A stretch of 64,000 nucleotides of DNA from Actinacidiphila oryziradicis (GTDB lineage Bacteria; Actinomycetota; Actinomycetes; Streptomycetales; Streptomycetaceae). Position 1 is the stretch's first letter, and each line of letters begins with the position of its first letter. This document shows positions 29,571-38,762 of the stretch, piece by piece. The stretch covers positions 372,001 through 436,000 of the forward strand of contig NZ_SUMC01000001.1 of NCBI RefSeq assembly GCF_005047355.1. Reading direction: 5' to 3'. The position numbers and the translations under genes are program-made. The notes under the pieces were generated by a model. The model was not told the origin of the DNA and searched no databases. It saw nothing but the letters and a program-made list of their open reading frames with translations.

Positions 29571-29721
29571 GATGCCCCCTCTCCATGTGAGTGGCGGCTC
29601 ATCTCTCGCGGAGGCCGATGCCACGATGCGTACGTGACCGGCACGCTATCCAGCGCGTACCGCTCAGCGGAAGGGCGCGTCCACAATCCGGTCACTCCGT
29701 ATGTGACCGACTACGCAAATA

Positions 29722-31530
29722 TCACCGCATACGGGTCGCCCACTCCTGGATTTTCTTGATCCGTTCCCCCAGCTGACCGGCTGTCGCCTCCGCGCTCGGC
29801 GGCCCGCCGCACACGCGGCGCAGCTCGTTGTGGATCACGCCGTGCGGCTTGCCGCTCTGGTGGTTGTAGGCCGACACCAGCGTGTTGAGCTGCTTGCGCA
29901 GCTCCAGCAGTTGCTTGTGCGTGACGATCGGCCGCCGCTCGGCCGGCAGCTCCAGCAGGTCGGCCTCGTCATCCGGCTTCTTGCGGCTGTGCGCGATCTG
30001 CCGGGCCTGCCGCTTCTGCAGCAGCATCTGTACCTGGTCGGGTTCCAGCAGCCCTGGGATGCCGAGGTAGTCCTGCTCCTCCGCGCTTCCCGGGTGCGCC
30101 TGCATGCCGAACTCGGCGCCGTCGTAAAGCACCCGGTCGAAGACCGCGTCGGATTCCAGCGCCTCGAACGGCAGCTCGTCGCCGGTGCCGGCGTCTTCTT
30201 CGTCCTGCTCGCGCTCGGCCTCCGCGAGGAGCTTGTCCTCCTCCGCGTAGATGTCGTCCTCGCCGCTCTTCTTCGGCTTGTCGAGGACGTGGTCGCGCTC
30301 GACCTCCATCTCGGCTGCGAACTCCAGCAGCATCGGGATCGTCGGCACGAAGACCGACGCCGTCTCACCGCGCCTGCGAGACCGTACGAAACGGCCGACC
30401 GCCTGCGCGAAGAACAGCGGCGTCGAGATCGTCGTCGCGTACACCCCGACCGCGAGGCGCGGCACATCAACGCCCTCCGACACCATGCGGACGGCGACCA
30501 TCCAACGGGCGTCCGACTCGGCGAAGTCGTCGATCCGCTTGGACGACCCCGGGTCGTCGGAGAGCACGACCGTCGCCTTGTGGCCGGTGATCTCCTTCAC
30601 CAGCTTCGCGTACGCGCGGGCCGAGTCCTGGTCCGTCGCGATGACCAGCCCGCCCGCGTCCGGGATGCCCTTCCTGACCTCCGTCAGCCGCTGGTCCGCC
30701 GCCTTCAGGACGTTCGGGATCCAGTCGCCGGTCGGCGCCAGCGCGGTGCGCCAGGCCTGGCCGATCGCGTCCCTGGTCATCGGCTCGCCGAGCCGGGCGG
30801 CGACCTCGTCGCCCGCCTTCGTACGCCAGCGCATATTGCCGCTGTAGGAAAGGAAGATGACGGGGCGTACGACGCCGTCGGCGAGGGCGTTCCCGTAGCC
30901 GTAGGTGTAGTCGGCGGAGGAGCGGCGGATCCCGTCGTTCCCCTCCTCGTACGTCACGAACGGGATCGGGTTGGTGTCGGAGCGGAACGGTGTGCCGGTC
31001 AGCGCCAGTCGCCGGGTCGCCGGGTCGAACGCCTCCAGGCACGCCTCGCCCCACGACTTGCTGTCGCCCGCGTGGTGGATCTCGTCCAGGATGACGAGGG
31101 TTTTGCGCTGCTCGCAGCGATTGCGGTGCAGCATCGGGCGTACGCCGACGCCCGCGTAGGTGATGGCGACGCCGTGGTAGTCCCGGCTCACCGGGCCCGC
31201 GCTGTAGTCCGGGTCCAGCTTGATCCCTACCCGGGCCGCGGCCTCCGCCCACTGCTTCTTCAGATGCTCGGTCGGTGCCACCACGGTGATCTGCTGGATC
31301 AGGTGGTTGTGCAGAAGGTACGACGCGAGCGTCAGCGCGAACGTCGTCTTCCCGGCGCCGGGCGTCGCCACGGCCAGGAAGTCGCGCGGCTGTGTCCGGA
31401 TGTACTCGTCCAGCGCCCCCTGCTGCCATGCCCGCAGTTTGCCGGCGGTCCCCCAGGGGGCACGGCCGGGGAACGCCGGAGAGAGGTGGTGGGAGGCTGA
31501 CGAGGCGGTGGTCGCGGCGGTGGTAGTCAC
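29722..31530 (-). CDS. DEAD/DEAH-box (SF2) helicase
   Basis: A 602-residue SF2 helicase. Walker A ATPGAGKT is at residues 55-62 and motif II DEIHH at 149-153. TGTPFR is motif III-like, and the C-terminal helicase domain has the QAVGRFVRSR motif VI. An acidic, charged insertion (about 430-480) and a helical C-terminus follow. The pattern resembles XPB/SSL2-like and restriction-type helicases in actinobacteria; it is a widespread Streptomyces core gene. Confidence 0.93.
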   Translation of the reverse strand: MTTTAATTASSASHHLSPAFPGRAPWGTAGKLRAWQQGALDEYIRTQPRDFLAVATPGAGKTTFALTLASYLLHNHLIQQITVVAPTEHLKKQWAEAAARVGIKLDPDYSAGPVSRDYHGVAITYAGVGVRPMLHRNRCEQRKTLVILDEIHHAGDSKSWGEACLEAFDPATRRLALTGTPFRSDTNPIPFVTYEEGNDGIRRSSADYTYGYGNALADGVVRPVIFLSYSGNMRWRTKAGDEVAARLGEPMTRDAIGQAWRTALAPTGDWIPNVLKAADQRLTEVRKGIPDAGGLVIATDQDSARAYAKLVKEITGHKATVVLSDDPGSSKRIDDFAESDARWMVAVRMVSEGVDVPRLAVGVYATTISTPLFFAQAVGRFVRSRRRGETASVFVPTIPMLLEFAAEMEVERDHVLDKPKKSGEDDIYAEEDKLLAEAEREQDEEDAGTGDELPFEALESDAVFDRVLYDGAEFGMQAHPGSAEEQDYLGIPGLLEPDQVQMLLQKRQARQIAHSRKKPDDEADLLELPAERRPIVTHKQLLELRKQLNTLVSAYNHQSGKPHGVIHNELRRVCGGPPSAEATAGQLGERIKKIQEWATRMR

Positions 31531-31707
31531 GGTCTCCGGGGCTGGTCGGTCGAGGGCGAGGACGCGGGTACGGACGAAAACCCGGCCAGCCTACCGGTGC
31601 CCTGCGGGCGGCTCGGGCGGAATTCGGGCGCGTCCCGCGCCGTTGCGACACGGCTCACACGGCGGCGCGGCGCCAACGGCGCTCGCCTCGGGTACCTGGC
31701 GGTGCCG

Positions 31708-31732
31708 AGCGGCGGGCCGCTGGCCCGCCGCT
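31708..31732 (-). terminator. Hairpin terminator at the end of the doc operon
   Basis: A perfect 11-bp inverted repeat AGCGGCGGGCC / GGCCCGCCGCT with a 3-nt loop, three bases beyond the doc stop codon. Confidence 0.8.
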
Positions 31733-31734
31733 GT

Positions 31735-32109
31735 TCACACGGCAGCGAAGTGCGACAGCATCTCCGCGATCTTGGGCACGTCCAGCTGCCCCTGGCAGAC
31801 GCTCAGCACGAAGGTCTCGGCCTCATTCACATCGAGGTCCGCCCGCAACGCATACCCGTTGATCTGGAGGAAGACCCAGGTGGCGTACCAGGCGATGCGT
31901 TCGTTGCCGTCGACGAGCGCGTGGTTGCGCGCCAACGACTCCATCAGCGCCGCGGCCTTCTGCCACAGGTCCGGGTAGGCGTCCTGACCGAATACGCTGG
32001 CCTTCGGCCGGGCCAGGGCAGACTCCAACAGGCCGTAGTCGCGCACCTCGTCCGCTCCGAGACGCTGTGCCAGGTTGAGCAGTTCGGGAAGTGCCAAGTA
32101 GTGCGTCAA
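31735..32109 (-). CDS. doc: Fic/Doc-family toxin (death on curing)
   Basis: A 124-residue toxin. The Fic motif reads HALVDGNERIAW with His63, Asp67, Asn69 and Arg71, close to the Doc consensus HxFxDGNKR; Doc kinases phosphorylate EF-Tu and block translation. Phe is replaced by Leu and Lys by Glu in the motif. The start is TTG at 32109, overlapping the antitoxin stop by 4 nt (TTGA), so translation depends on antitoxin translation. Confidence 0.9.
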   Translation of the reverse strand: MTHYLALPELLNLAQRLGADEVRDYGLLESALARPKASVFGQDAYPDLWQKAAALMESLARNHALVDGNERIAWYATWVFLQINGYALRADLDVNEAETFVLSVCQGQLDVPKIAEMLSHFAAV

Positions 32110-32303
32110 GCGAGCCTCCGGTTGAGCTCGGCGCTCACACTGAGGACGTGCGCCGCTGCCTCCTCGAAGAGCCGGCTCCGCTCGCTGATCGCCCGCACAA
32201 CCGCGTCGTGCGCTATCGCCTGCATGCTGCGTCCCTCTGCTTCGGCACGCTCACGCAGGAGTTCCAGTTCTTCTTCGCTGAACCGCACATTCAATCCGGG
32301 CAT
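32106..32303 (-). CDS. Antitoxin partner of Doc (ribbon-helix-helix type)
   Basis: A 65-residue protein: PGLNVRFSEEELELLRERAE is a short strand plus first helix, then EGRSMQAIAHDAVVRAI, the pattern of ribbon-helix-helix antitoxins. The C-terminal 20 residues should wrap around the toxin. ATG 32303 has no ribosome site, but ACAGTA (reverse: TACTGT) lies 6 nt upstream, so the message is probably leaderless. Confidence 0.85.
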   Translation of the reverse strand: MPGLNVRFSEEELELLRERAEAEGRSMQAIAHDAVVRAISERSRLFEEAAAHVLSVSAELNRRLA

Positions 32304-32330
32304 AACCACACAGTACCATCCGGTACCACT
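32304..32330 (-). promoter_or_regulatory. Candidate autoregulatory operator of the toxin-antitoxin operon
   Basis: GTACCA occurs at 32313-32318 and again at 32323-32328, one helical turn apart, overlapping the proposed -10 (32310-32315). Ribbon-helix-helix antitoxins typically bind such spaced repeats. Confidence 0.45.
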
Positions 32331-32396
32331 CCGCACCGGTCGGGCTCGTGAGCCGACGGGTGAGCAGAAACCCCCGGCACCGGGCAGGCTGACCGC

Positions 32397-33242
32397 ATGG
32401 CGCACTACACGTCGTACGACGGAACCGAGATCGCGTACCGGGAACTGGGCGAAGGCCCGCCCCTCATCTGCCTGGCCGGAGGCCCCGGGCGGGATGCCGC
32501 ATACCTGGGGGATCTGGGCGGGCTGGACGCCGGGCGGCGGCTGGTGATCCCGGACAGCAGGGGGACGGGGGAGAGCGCGCCGGCGGTGGATCCGGCCGCG
32601 TACGCGTTTCCGCGGCTGGCGGAGGATCTGGAGGCGCTGCGGGAGCAGCTGGGGCTGGAGAGCTTCGATCTGCTGGCGCACGACGCGGCGGCGGCGACAG
32701 CGCAGGCGTACGCGGCCTCGTACGGGGAGCGGCTCCGCCGGATGGTGCTGGTGACGCCGGGGTCGCGGTTGCAGGGGGAGCTGCCGGAGGACGCGCGGGA
32801 GATCTTCGAGTCGCGGTCGGCGGAGCCGTGGTGGCCAAAGGCGATGGCGGCGCTGCAGGACCTCGAGGCGGCGCAGGACATGGACCGGGTCAATGAGCTG
32901 CTGCCGCTCATCGCGCCGATGGCGTACGGCCGCTGGGAGGCGCCGCAGCGGACGCATGCCGCCACGGAGCCCGCCCAGCTGAACCCGGTCCCGAGGGCGG
33001 GGTTCTGGCAGGGGGTGGGCGAGCCGGCCCGGAAGGCGCTGCTGGAGCGGCTGCGCGGCGTGAAGTCCCCGGTACTGGCGATCACCGGGGACCGGGACGC
33101 GGTGAGCGGGATGCGCGCGGGCAAGGTGGTGGCGGAGTCGTTCCCGCAGGGGCGGTGGCAGCCGCTGCACGAGGTGGGCCACTATCCGTGGGTGGACGAG
33201 CCGGAGCTGTTTCGGCCGGTGGTGGAGGAGTTCCTTTCTTAA
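32397..33242 (+). CDS. Alpha/beta hydrolase
   Basis: A 281-residue alpha/beta hydrolase of the proline-iminopeptidase-like group (N-terminal YDGTEIAYRELGEGPP, oxyanion region LAGGPGRDAAYL, DSRGTGES). The nucleophile elbow reads LLAHDAAAA with Asp96 where most relatives have Ser in GHSxG, so the nucleophile may be Asp as in epoxide hydrolases and dehalogenases. The acid in TGDRD and the final His in EVGHYPWVDEP are present. Substrate unknown. Confidence 0.9.
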   Translation: MAHYTSYDGTEIAYRELGEGPPLICLAGGPGRDAAYLGDLGGLDAGRRLVIPDSRGTGESAPAVDPAAYAFPRLAEDLEALREQLGLESFDLLAHDAAAATAQAYAASYGERLRRMVLVTPGSRLQGELPEDAREIFESRSAEPWWPKAMAALQDLEAAQDMDRVNELLPLIAPMAYGRWEAPQRTHAATEPAQLNPVPRAGFWQGVGEPARKALLERLRGVKSPVLAITGDRDAVSGMRAGKVVAESFPQGRWQPLHEVGHYPWVDEPELFRPVVEEFLS

Positions 33243-33261
33243 TCCTGGGCATACCTGGCAT

Positions 33262-33525
33262 ATGGGCGAGCAATTTCCCAACAGTCACCCCGCCAGCTAC
33301 GAGCTGACCTTCAGCGACGAGGCCGACACCGACACCGTCGTCGTACTGCGTACTGAGCGCACGGGCGCCGGAGGGCACCCCGTATACGCCGACGAGACGG
33401 GCATAGTGATGGCCGAGATCAGCGACAAGGGCGAGGTCCGCATGCTGGCCAGCGGCGGCCAGCAGAGCCTTACCCAGCCGGTGGCCCGCCCCCGCCGGCC
33501 GGGCCCGGGGACGGCCGGGGACTGA
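33262..33525 (+). CDS. Small conserved protein (DUF6296-like)
   Basis: An 87-residue soluble protein. ASYELTFSDEADTDTVVVLRTERTGAGGHPVYADETGIVMAEIS and VRMLASGG form a pattern I associate with the DUF6296 family of small Streptomyces proteins; the family label is from memory. It begins 20 nt after the hydrolase stop and may be co-transcribed. Function unknown. Confidence 0.7.
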   Translation: MGEQFPNSHPASYELTFSDEADTDTVVVLRTERTGAGGHPVYADETGIVMAEISDKGEVRMLASGGQQSLTQPVARPRRPGPGTAGD

Positions 33526-33533
33526 GCGCACGC

Positions 33534-36272
33534 CTACGGCAGCTGCTGCTCGGTCCAGATGGCCTTGCCGTTCGCGGTGTAGCGGGTGCCCCAGCGGTCA
33601 GCGAGCTGGGCGACGAGGAAGAGGCCGCGGCCGCCCTCGTCCGTCGTCCGGGCCCGGCGCAGCCGGGGGGAGGTGCTGCTGCAGTCGGAGACCTCGCAGA
33701 TCAGCGCGCGGTCGCGGAGCAGGCGCAGGCCGATGGGGCCGACGCCGTACCGGATGGCGTTGGTGACCAGCTCGCTGACGATCAGCTCAGTGGTGAAGGC
33801 CAGCTCGTCCAGACCCCAGTCGGCGAGCAGGGCGATGACGGCCGAGCGGCTCCGGGAGACGGCCGCCGGGTCGGCGGGGATGTCCCAGTGGACGGTGCGG
33901 CCGGGGTCGAGAGCGCGGGTGCGGGCGACGAGGAGGGCCACGTCGTCGTAGGAGCCGGCGGGGTGGACGGGCAGCATGGCGTCCAGGACGGCCTCGCAGG
34001 TCTCCTCGGGCGGGACGCCGGGGCGGGCGGCGAGGGTGGTCCGCAGTTGTTCGAGGCCGAGGTCTATGTCGCGGCTGCGGTGCTCGATGAGGCCGTCGGT
34101 GTAGAGGACGAGCCGGCTGCCCTCGGGGAGGGTCAGGTCGACGGCCTCGAACGGCGGGCCGCCCAGGCCGAGCGGCAGCCCGGCGGGCACATCGGGGAAG
34201 TAGGCGGTCCCGTCGGGCAGTACGACGACGGGCAGCAGGTGCCCGGCGCGGGCGAGAGTGCAGTGCCGGGTGACCGGGTCGTAGACCGCGTAGAGGCAGG
34301 TGGCGCCCGGGTCGGCGGTGTCGAGGCGGGCGAGGAGTTCGTCGAGCCGCCCGAGCAGGTCCTCGGGGGGCAGGTCGAGGGCGCTGAAGTTGTGGACGGC
34401 GGTGCGCAGCCGGCCCATGGTGGCGGCGGCGTGGACGCCGTGGCCGACGACATCGCCGACGATCAGTGCCACCCGGGCGCCGGAGAGCGGGATGACGTCG
34501 AACCAGTCGCCGCCGACCCCGGCCCGGGCGGGCAGGTAGCGGTAGGCGACCTCGACGGCGTTCTGCTCGGGCAGACCCTGGGGCAGCAGGCTGCGCTGGA
34601 GGGCGAGCGCCATGGTGCGCTCGCGGGTGAAGCGGCGGGCGTTGTCGATGCAGATCGCGGCGCGGCCGACCAGCTCGTGGGCGAGGGAGACATCGTCCTC
34701 CTCGAAGGCGCCGGGACGCTGCGAACGGTAGAAGCAGACCACTCCGAGGATCACGCCCCGGGCGATCAGCGGCACCGCGATGAGCGAGTGGATGCCGGCC
34801 ATCATGATCTTGCCACTGCGCCCCGGGGCGTTGGCGATCCATCCGCCGGCCTCGTTCAGCTCCGGTTCGAGCACCGGCTGCCCGCAGGCCAGGCACCTGG
34901 CCTGCGGGGTCGATGACAGAAAGCCGACGGAATCGCCGACCCCGAACAGATTCGAGCCATCGTTGATGGCGCCCAGCGCCACCCGGCGCAGCCCGACCCC
35001 CACCGCGGCCGGCTCCTCGCCCCGCAGCACGGATTCCGGCAGGTCGACGGTGGCGTAGTCGGCGAACTGCGGGACCGCGACCTCGGTCAGCTCCTCGGCG
35101 GTGCGGGTCACGTCGAGGGTGGTGCCGATGCGGACGCTCGCGTCGTGGAGGAGCTCCAGACGCTGGCGGGCGAGCAGCGCCAGCCGCCCGACCCCGGGTT
35201 CGCCGACGAGCAGCAGCCAGCCCTCGGTGCCGGGCGCCTGGGCTGCGGGGACCGCCGGGGCGTCCGGGGTTGGCTCCTGCTGCTGCGGCTCCAGCAGCGA
35301 CTCCCAGTGCGGCGCGGACCCGTGCGGTGTCGTGACCGCGATCCGGCGCCGCGCCGGGCCGCCGGGCAGGCTCGCCTCCACCACGACGCCCACCTCGCCG
35401 GAGGGCGCCCGCACCTCGCGGCAGAGCAGCACCGCGGTACGTCCTCCGGAGAGGGTGACCTCCGTGGCGGTGCGGTGCGGGGAAGCGATCAGCTCCTCGG
35501 CCTTGTCGCGGAGGATCGCCTGGTCAAAGCGGCTGATGACATCGTCGGACGGCGCGACGAGGCCGGTCGCCTCACCGTCGTCGGGCGGTCGGGCGGGCTG
35601 GTCCGCGAAGCGGCGGGCCCGTTGGAAAGCGGCCAGCAGATCACGCTCTCGGTCTGTCGTCTGCTCCAGCAGCCGCTGCTCGATCCCGGCCACGGTCTGC
35701 CGCACCAGCGTCAGCATCGCCGGATCCGCGTCCGCCCGGAAGCACGTCAGGTCCAGGACTCCCTCCACCTGCCCGCTCAGCGGGTTCCGCACCGGCGCCG
35801 CCGCGCACGCGAACGGCTGCATGCAATCCGCGAAGTGCTCGCGGCCGAACACGTAGCACGGCCGCCGCTCCGCCAGCGCCGTACCGATGCCGTTGGTCCC
35901 GGCGCTCTGCTCGGCGAAGCCGAATCCCGGGGCCAGCCGCACCGCGTCCAGACGCTGGTCGAGCCCCGCGTCGCCGCCTCGCCTCAGCAGCACCCTCGCC
36001 TGGCTGTCGGTAAGGATGACGCTCACCCGTGCGCCCGCCAGCACCGACACCATCCGGTCCAGCACCGGCTCCGCTGCCCGCAGCAGCCGCTCCTCCACAT
36101 CCAGATCCTGCTCGTACGGGATCACCAGGCTGTCCGGGACCAGCCCGAGCGACCGGCACCGCTGCCACGAGGTCAGGATCGAACTCCGCACGTCCGCCTC
36201 CACCGGATCCCCGGCGACGAACTGCTCATGAGCGTGCGCGAGCCCACCGATGTCGTCCCAAACGACGCTCAT
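33534..36272 (-). CDS. SpoIIE-family phosphatase with GAF domains and anti-sigma kinase domain
   Basis: A 912-residue signalling protein. In order: an N-terminal GAF-like sensor of the AcoR type (about 40-190, with FAEQSAGTNGIGTAL), a second GAF (about 380-545), a PP2C/SpoIIE phosphatase (about 555-770; GGDWFDVIPL, VGDVVGHGVHAA, LYTDGLIE) and an RsbW-like ATPase (about 780-910; ELVTNAIRYG, GGRGLFLV). Such proteins usually dephosphorylate an anti-anti-sigma factor and bind a sigma factor or antagonist; partners are not in the window. The start is ATG 36272; an upstream GTG 36281 also fits the GGAGGG site. Confidence 0.92.
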   Translation of the reverse strand: MSVVWDDIGGLAHAHEQFVAGDPVEADVRSSILTSWQRCRSLGLVPDSLVIPYEQDLDVEERLLRAAEPVLDRMVSVLAGARVSVILTDSQARVLLRRGGDAGLDQRLDAVRLAPGFGFAEQSAGTNGIGTALAERRPCYVFGREHFADCMQPFACAAAPVRNPLSGQVEGVLDLTCFRADADPAMLTLVRQTVAGIEQRLLEQTTDRERDLLAAFQRARRFADQPARPPDDGEATGLVAPSDDVISRFDQAILRDKAEELIASPHRTATEVTLSGGRTAVLLCREVRAPSGEVGVVVEASLPGGPARRRIAVTTPHGSAPHWESLLEPQQQEPTPDAPAVPAAQAPGTEGWLLLVGEPGVGRLALLARQRLELLHDASVRIGTTLDVTRTAEELTEVAVPQFADYATVDLPESVLRGEEPAAVGVGLRRVALGAINDGSNLFGVGDSVGFLSSTPQARCLACGQPVLEPELNEAGGWIANAPGRSGKIMMAGIHSLIAVPLIARGVILGVVCFYRSQRPGAFEEDDVSLAHELVGRAAICIDNARRFTRERTMALALQRSLLPQGLPEQNAVEVAYRYLPARAGVGGDWFDVIPLSGARVALIVGDVVGHGVHAAATMGRLRTAVHNFSALDLPPEDLLGRLDELLARLDTADPGATCLYAVYDPVTRHCTLARAGHLLPVVVLPDGTAYFPDVPAGLPLGLGGPPFEAVDLTLPEGSRLVLYTDGLIEHRSRDIDLGLEQLRTTLAARPGVPPEETCEAVLDAMLPVHPAGSYDDVALLVARTRALDPGRTVHWDIPADPAAVSRSRSAVIALLADWGLDELAFTTELIVSELVTNAIRYGVGPIGLRLLRDRALICEVSDCSSTSPRLRRARTTDEGGRGLFLVAQLADRWGTRYTANGKAIWTEQQLP

Positions 36273-36433
36273 CAGGATCACATCCCTCCGCAGCCTGAAT
36301 GCCCGATTTAGTGGCTTTTACACACCTATCCGGCGCGGTTCATGAACGGAGTGTGGCAGTCCCATTGCACCCCCTCCCAACCGTTGACCATCCCCGGGGC
36401 CCACCCCCTATGGTCGTCCTACGGCTTCACCAC

Positions 36434-36508
36434 GGCGGTGTGCCCGAGTGGTTTAGGGACTCGCCTGCAAAGCGAGTTACGCCGGTTCGATTCCGGTCAC
36501 CGCCTCCA
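36434..36508 (+). tRNA. tRNA-Cys (GCA)
   Basis: The acceptor GGCGGTG pairs with CACCGCC, the anticodon loop CTGCAAA gives GCA, the T loop is TTCGATT and the discriminator U73 is correct for Cys. CCA is encoded at 36506-36508. The anticodon loop to 3' end is part of a 44-bp repeat that reappears at 39112, marking this tRNA as an integration target. Confidence 0.95.
36464..36507 (+). repeat. Attachment site (attL) within tRNA-Cys
   Basis: 44 bp from the anticodon loop to the end of the tRNA gene (CCTGCAAAGCGAGTTACGCC to CACCGCCTCC), identical to 39112-39155. This is the usual layout for a tyrosine-integrase site, where the incoming element restores the tRNA 3' end. Confidence 0.85.
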
Positions 36509-36529
36509 TGCCCCTCACCAGGGGATACA

Positions 36530-36564
36530 AGTAGGGCGGTCTTCCCCAGGAAGACCGCCCTACT
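36530..36564. terminator. Hairpin terminator downstream of tRNA-Cys
   Basis: A perfect 16-bp inverted repeat AGTAGGGCGGTCTTCC / GGAAGACCGCCCTACT with a 3-nt loop, 22 nt after the tRNA 3' end. Confidence 0.85.
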
Positions 36565-36762
36565 GCCGTTCGTCTCAGTTTCCGTCTCAGTTGGCCGGTA
36601 CGAGCGCGCCGGCCGCACCGTCATCGTCGTCCGGCCGGTCCGCTTCGGGCTTCCAGATCAATCCGTCGACCGCAATCGAGGTCGGTGAAGCCGGTTTGGC
36701 CGGTGTCTTGCCGGGTTTGGGATCCACCATGATCAGCGGCCTGACGAGGGCGTTACCGATGG

Positions 36763-37014
36763 TTGCCCTGGCGCCGTTCCCGAGACGGGGCGGATCCGCA
36801 TACGCACTCGGTCGAGGTATGGCACGTACGGCTGAAACGCCAGCCACGGCGCAAGCGACACCGTGTTGATCCCTACTTCATCGCCTACTGCGAGTGTGGC
36901 TGGGTGGGGGAAGCTCATGACGCCGGTGACCCGGATGCCGAATCAAGGGCTAGAGCAGAAGCGAAGGATCACAGCCCCATCGTCCGCGCCGAGCTGGGCT
37001 ACCCACTCGACTAG
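36763..37014 (+). CDS. Small hypothetical protein in the island
   Basis: An open frame of 83 codons. The second half (YFIAYCECGWVGEAHDAGDPDAE) has a C-x-C pair and resembles short proteins seen in Streptomyces accessory regions; the first half is Arg-rich and less convincing. The real start is unclear (TTG 36763 or a later codon). Function unknown. Confidence 0.4.
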   Translation: MPWRRSRDGADPHTHSVEVWHVRLKRQPRRKRHRVDPYFIAYCECGWVGEAHDAGDPDAESRARAEAKDHSPIVRAELGYPLD

Positions 37015-37184
37015 GGCGTACAGCAGCGAAGTACAGCAACCACCGCGGCCGCAGCCAACCGTCAACAGCCCCTGCCGGACGGCCGACCAGCCGCACAGAC
37101 CTCAGCGACCGTCCCGCCTGTAGTTCGCATCGAGGGGGCAGAGGTAGCCCGGCGTCGCCTCTGGTGGCACGTGGGCGCAGGTCC

Positions 37185-37481
37185 TCATGCGGTGGCCTTG
37201 GCGATGATGCCTTCAACCTCTTCTCGACCGAAGGCCCGCAGGGTCGTGGTGCGGACGTTGCCCATCCCACTGAGCTGCAGGAGCGCTGCGGCGGCGGTTT
37301 CGTCGTCGGGCGCCTCGACAATGCCCACGATGTCATACGGACCGACAGTCCAATAAATGTTCACGAGCTTCGCCCCGAGCTTCTGTAGCGCTGCAGCGAG
37401 GGCGTCAGCCCGCTCCGCGGTGTCCTTGTAGGCGCGAATCCCCTGGTCGGTCCAGCTCAGCAGCGTGACGTAGGTCGGCAC
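37185..37481 (-). CDS. GYD domain-containing protein
   Basis: A 98-residue small protein of the GYD family (dimeric alpha/beta-barrel-like): it starts PTYVTLLSWTDQGIRAYKDT and carries IYWTVGPYDIVGIVEAPDD, the GYD-type signature. Function unknown. It sits inside the tRNA-Cys island. The start ATG 37481 has GGAGGTGAG upstream. Confidence 0.85.
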   Translation of the reverse strand: MPTYVTLLSWTDQGIRAYKDTAERADALAAALQKLGAKLVNIYWTVGPYDIVGIVEAPDDETAAAALLQLSGMGNVRTTTLRAFGREEVEGIIAKATA

Positions 37482-37961
37482 GGCCTCTCACCTCCATGAA
37501 GAGCGGCGTCCCTAACCCAGCTTAATTTCAGATATGGCAGACCGCATTCGGCGCCAGAATACGCGGCATGGTCGGCCAATCCGCTACGGCGAGTACGCCG
37601 GCTCATAGACCCTGGGCTGTGATGCGACGGGATCTCACTCGCCCCATATAGCGAAGCCACCCCTCCCGCGGCGGCTGACATCACCACCTGACATCAACGC
37701 TGCCAGACGACCGCGGATCCGGGCAGATGTCGAAGGATCCGATGCCGCCTACGACTGCACGCTCCGGCAGGCGGAGCAGAGCCGCGCTCGAACTCCCAAT
37801 GCGGTGCTCACGCATGAGCGCCCTCCCGGGCCGTCCTGGGGCCGTGAAAGGGCGCTCAATGGCGACCAACGTCGACAGCAGGTCAGGGTGTTGATCGATT
37901 AGGCAGCCGCAGGTCACGGCCGCCGGTGAGCAGTTGTCGGCGTACTGATCGCGCCCGTCGC
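37482..37961. other. Intergenic stretch inside the island
   Basis: 480 bp with no frame of convincing length or codon pattern. GC content looks lower than the surroundings by eye. I see no repeat or RNA structure; probably decayed DNA. Confidence 0.4.
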
Positions 37962-38762
37962 CTACGGCCCGCCGTCGAAGAAGCCGGACTTCAGGTCCCC
38001 GATGACGGCGTCGAGTGGATGCCCACTGACGATGAACGGTCCGCTCCAGGGCGCGCTGAGTGCGAAGAGCAACGCCAGGCTCAGCCCGACCACACTCGCA
38101 ACACCTACGATCAGCAGTGACGTACGCAGGCTGCTGCGGAAGACCAGTGCGCCGGAGTTCACGATCAAGGCCAGTCCGCTGACCACAAGCGTGACGACGT
38201 AGAGCGCGGGAACCTCGCGCGAGGCGGCCGCAACGCGGGCGCGACGACTACTGGTGACACCGTCCACGGAAACCACCAGCTCCGTGCCAGTCGGGGTTCC
38301 CACCTCGGGCCGGGCCGCCTCGGCGCGCACACTCCGCTCCAGCCGTGCGATCGCGCGAGCGGTGGCGGGGTCGTCACCGGACGCCGCTGCTGTAGCCTCC
38401 CACTCCCTGGCACGCGTGGTCTGCAAGTAGTCCAGCAGTGCCGCATGAATCGGCTCCGACTGGACTCGCGGACTTGTCGCCGCCCATGCCAGGCGGGAGG
38501 CCGCGGCCGCCTCGTCGCTCACCAACCCCTCGGCTGCGCGCAGGTAGCCGGCCTCGCTGGCCAGTGTGAGTGCCGCAAAGATCGCGAAGGCAGCTCCGAG
38601 TGTCGGCATCAGGGGCGTGGCGATCTGCGGCACCCGATCCCGTTCCTCGCCCGGTACGAGCGCCCGGACGCCGACCCGCGCCACGGCCGCGACCAGTAAG
38701 GCAAGTAAGAGCCCGCCCACAACCAGCACCACCGCTGGCAGCGAGGTCAACCAGTTCACCAC
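37962..38762 (-). CDS. DUF4239 (bestrophin-like) membrane protein
   Basis: 266 residues with four transmembrane segments: two N-terminal (about 10-30 and 52-72) and two C-terminal (about 185-205 and 213-237), enclosing a soluble helical region. This is the DUF4239 architecture, annotated as bestrophin-like. Function unknown. Intact, within the tRNA-Cys island. Confidence 0.82.
   Translation of the reverse strand: MVNWLTSLPAVVLVVGGLLLALLVAAVARVGVRALVPGEERDRVPQIATPLMPTLGAAFAIFAALTLASEAGYLRAAEGLVSDEAAAASRLAWAATSPRVQSEPIHAALLDYLQTTRAREWEATAAASGDDPATARAIARLERSVRAEAARPEVGTPTGTELVVSVDGVTSSRRARVAAASREVPALYVVTLVVSGLALIVNSGALVFRSSLRTSLLIVGVASVVGLSLALLFALSAPWSGPFIVSGHPLDAVIGDLKSGFFDGGP

Noticed and set aside
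36587..36847. Minus-strand ORF next to tRNA-Cys as an integrase C-terminus
   Set aside because: The sequence has no recombinase motif (no R-H-R-Y box); only the arm-like 19-mer is notable there.
37681..37917. Minus-strand ORF of 78 codons in the island
   Set aside because: No domain, poor codon pattern and no ribosome site; treated as non-coding.
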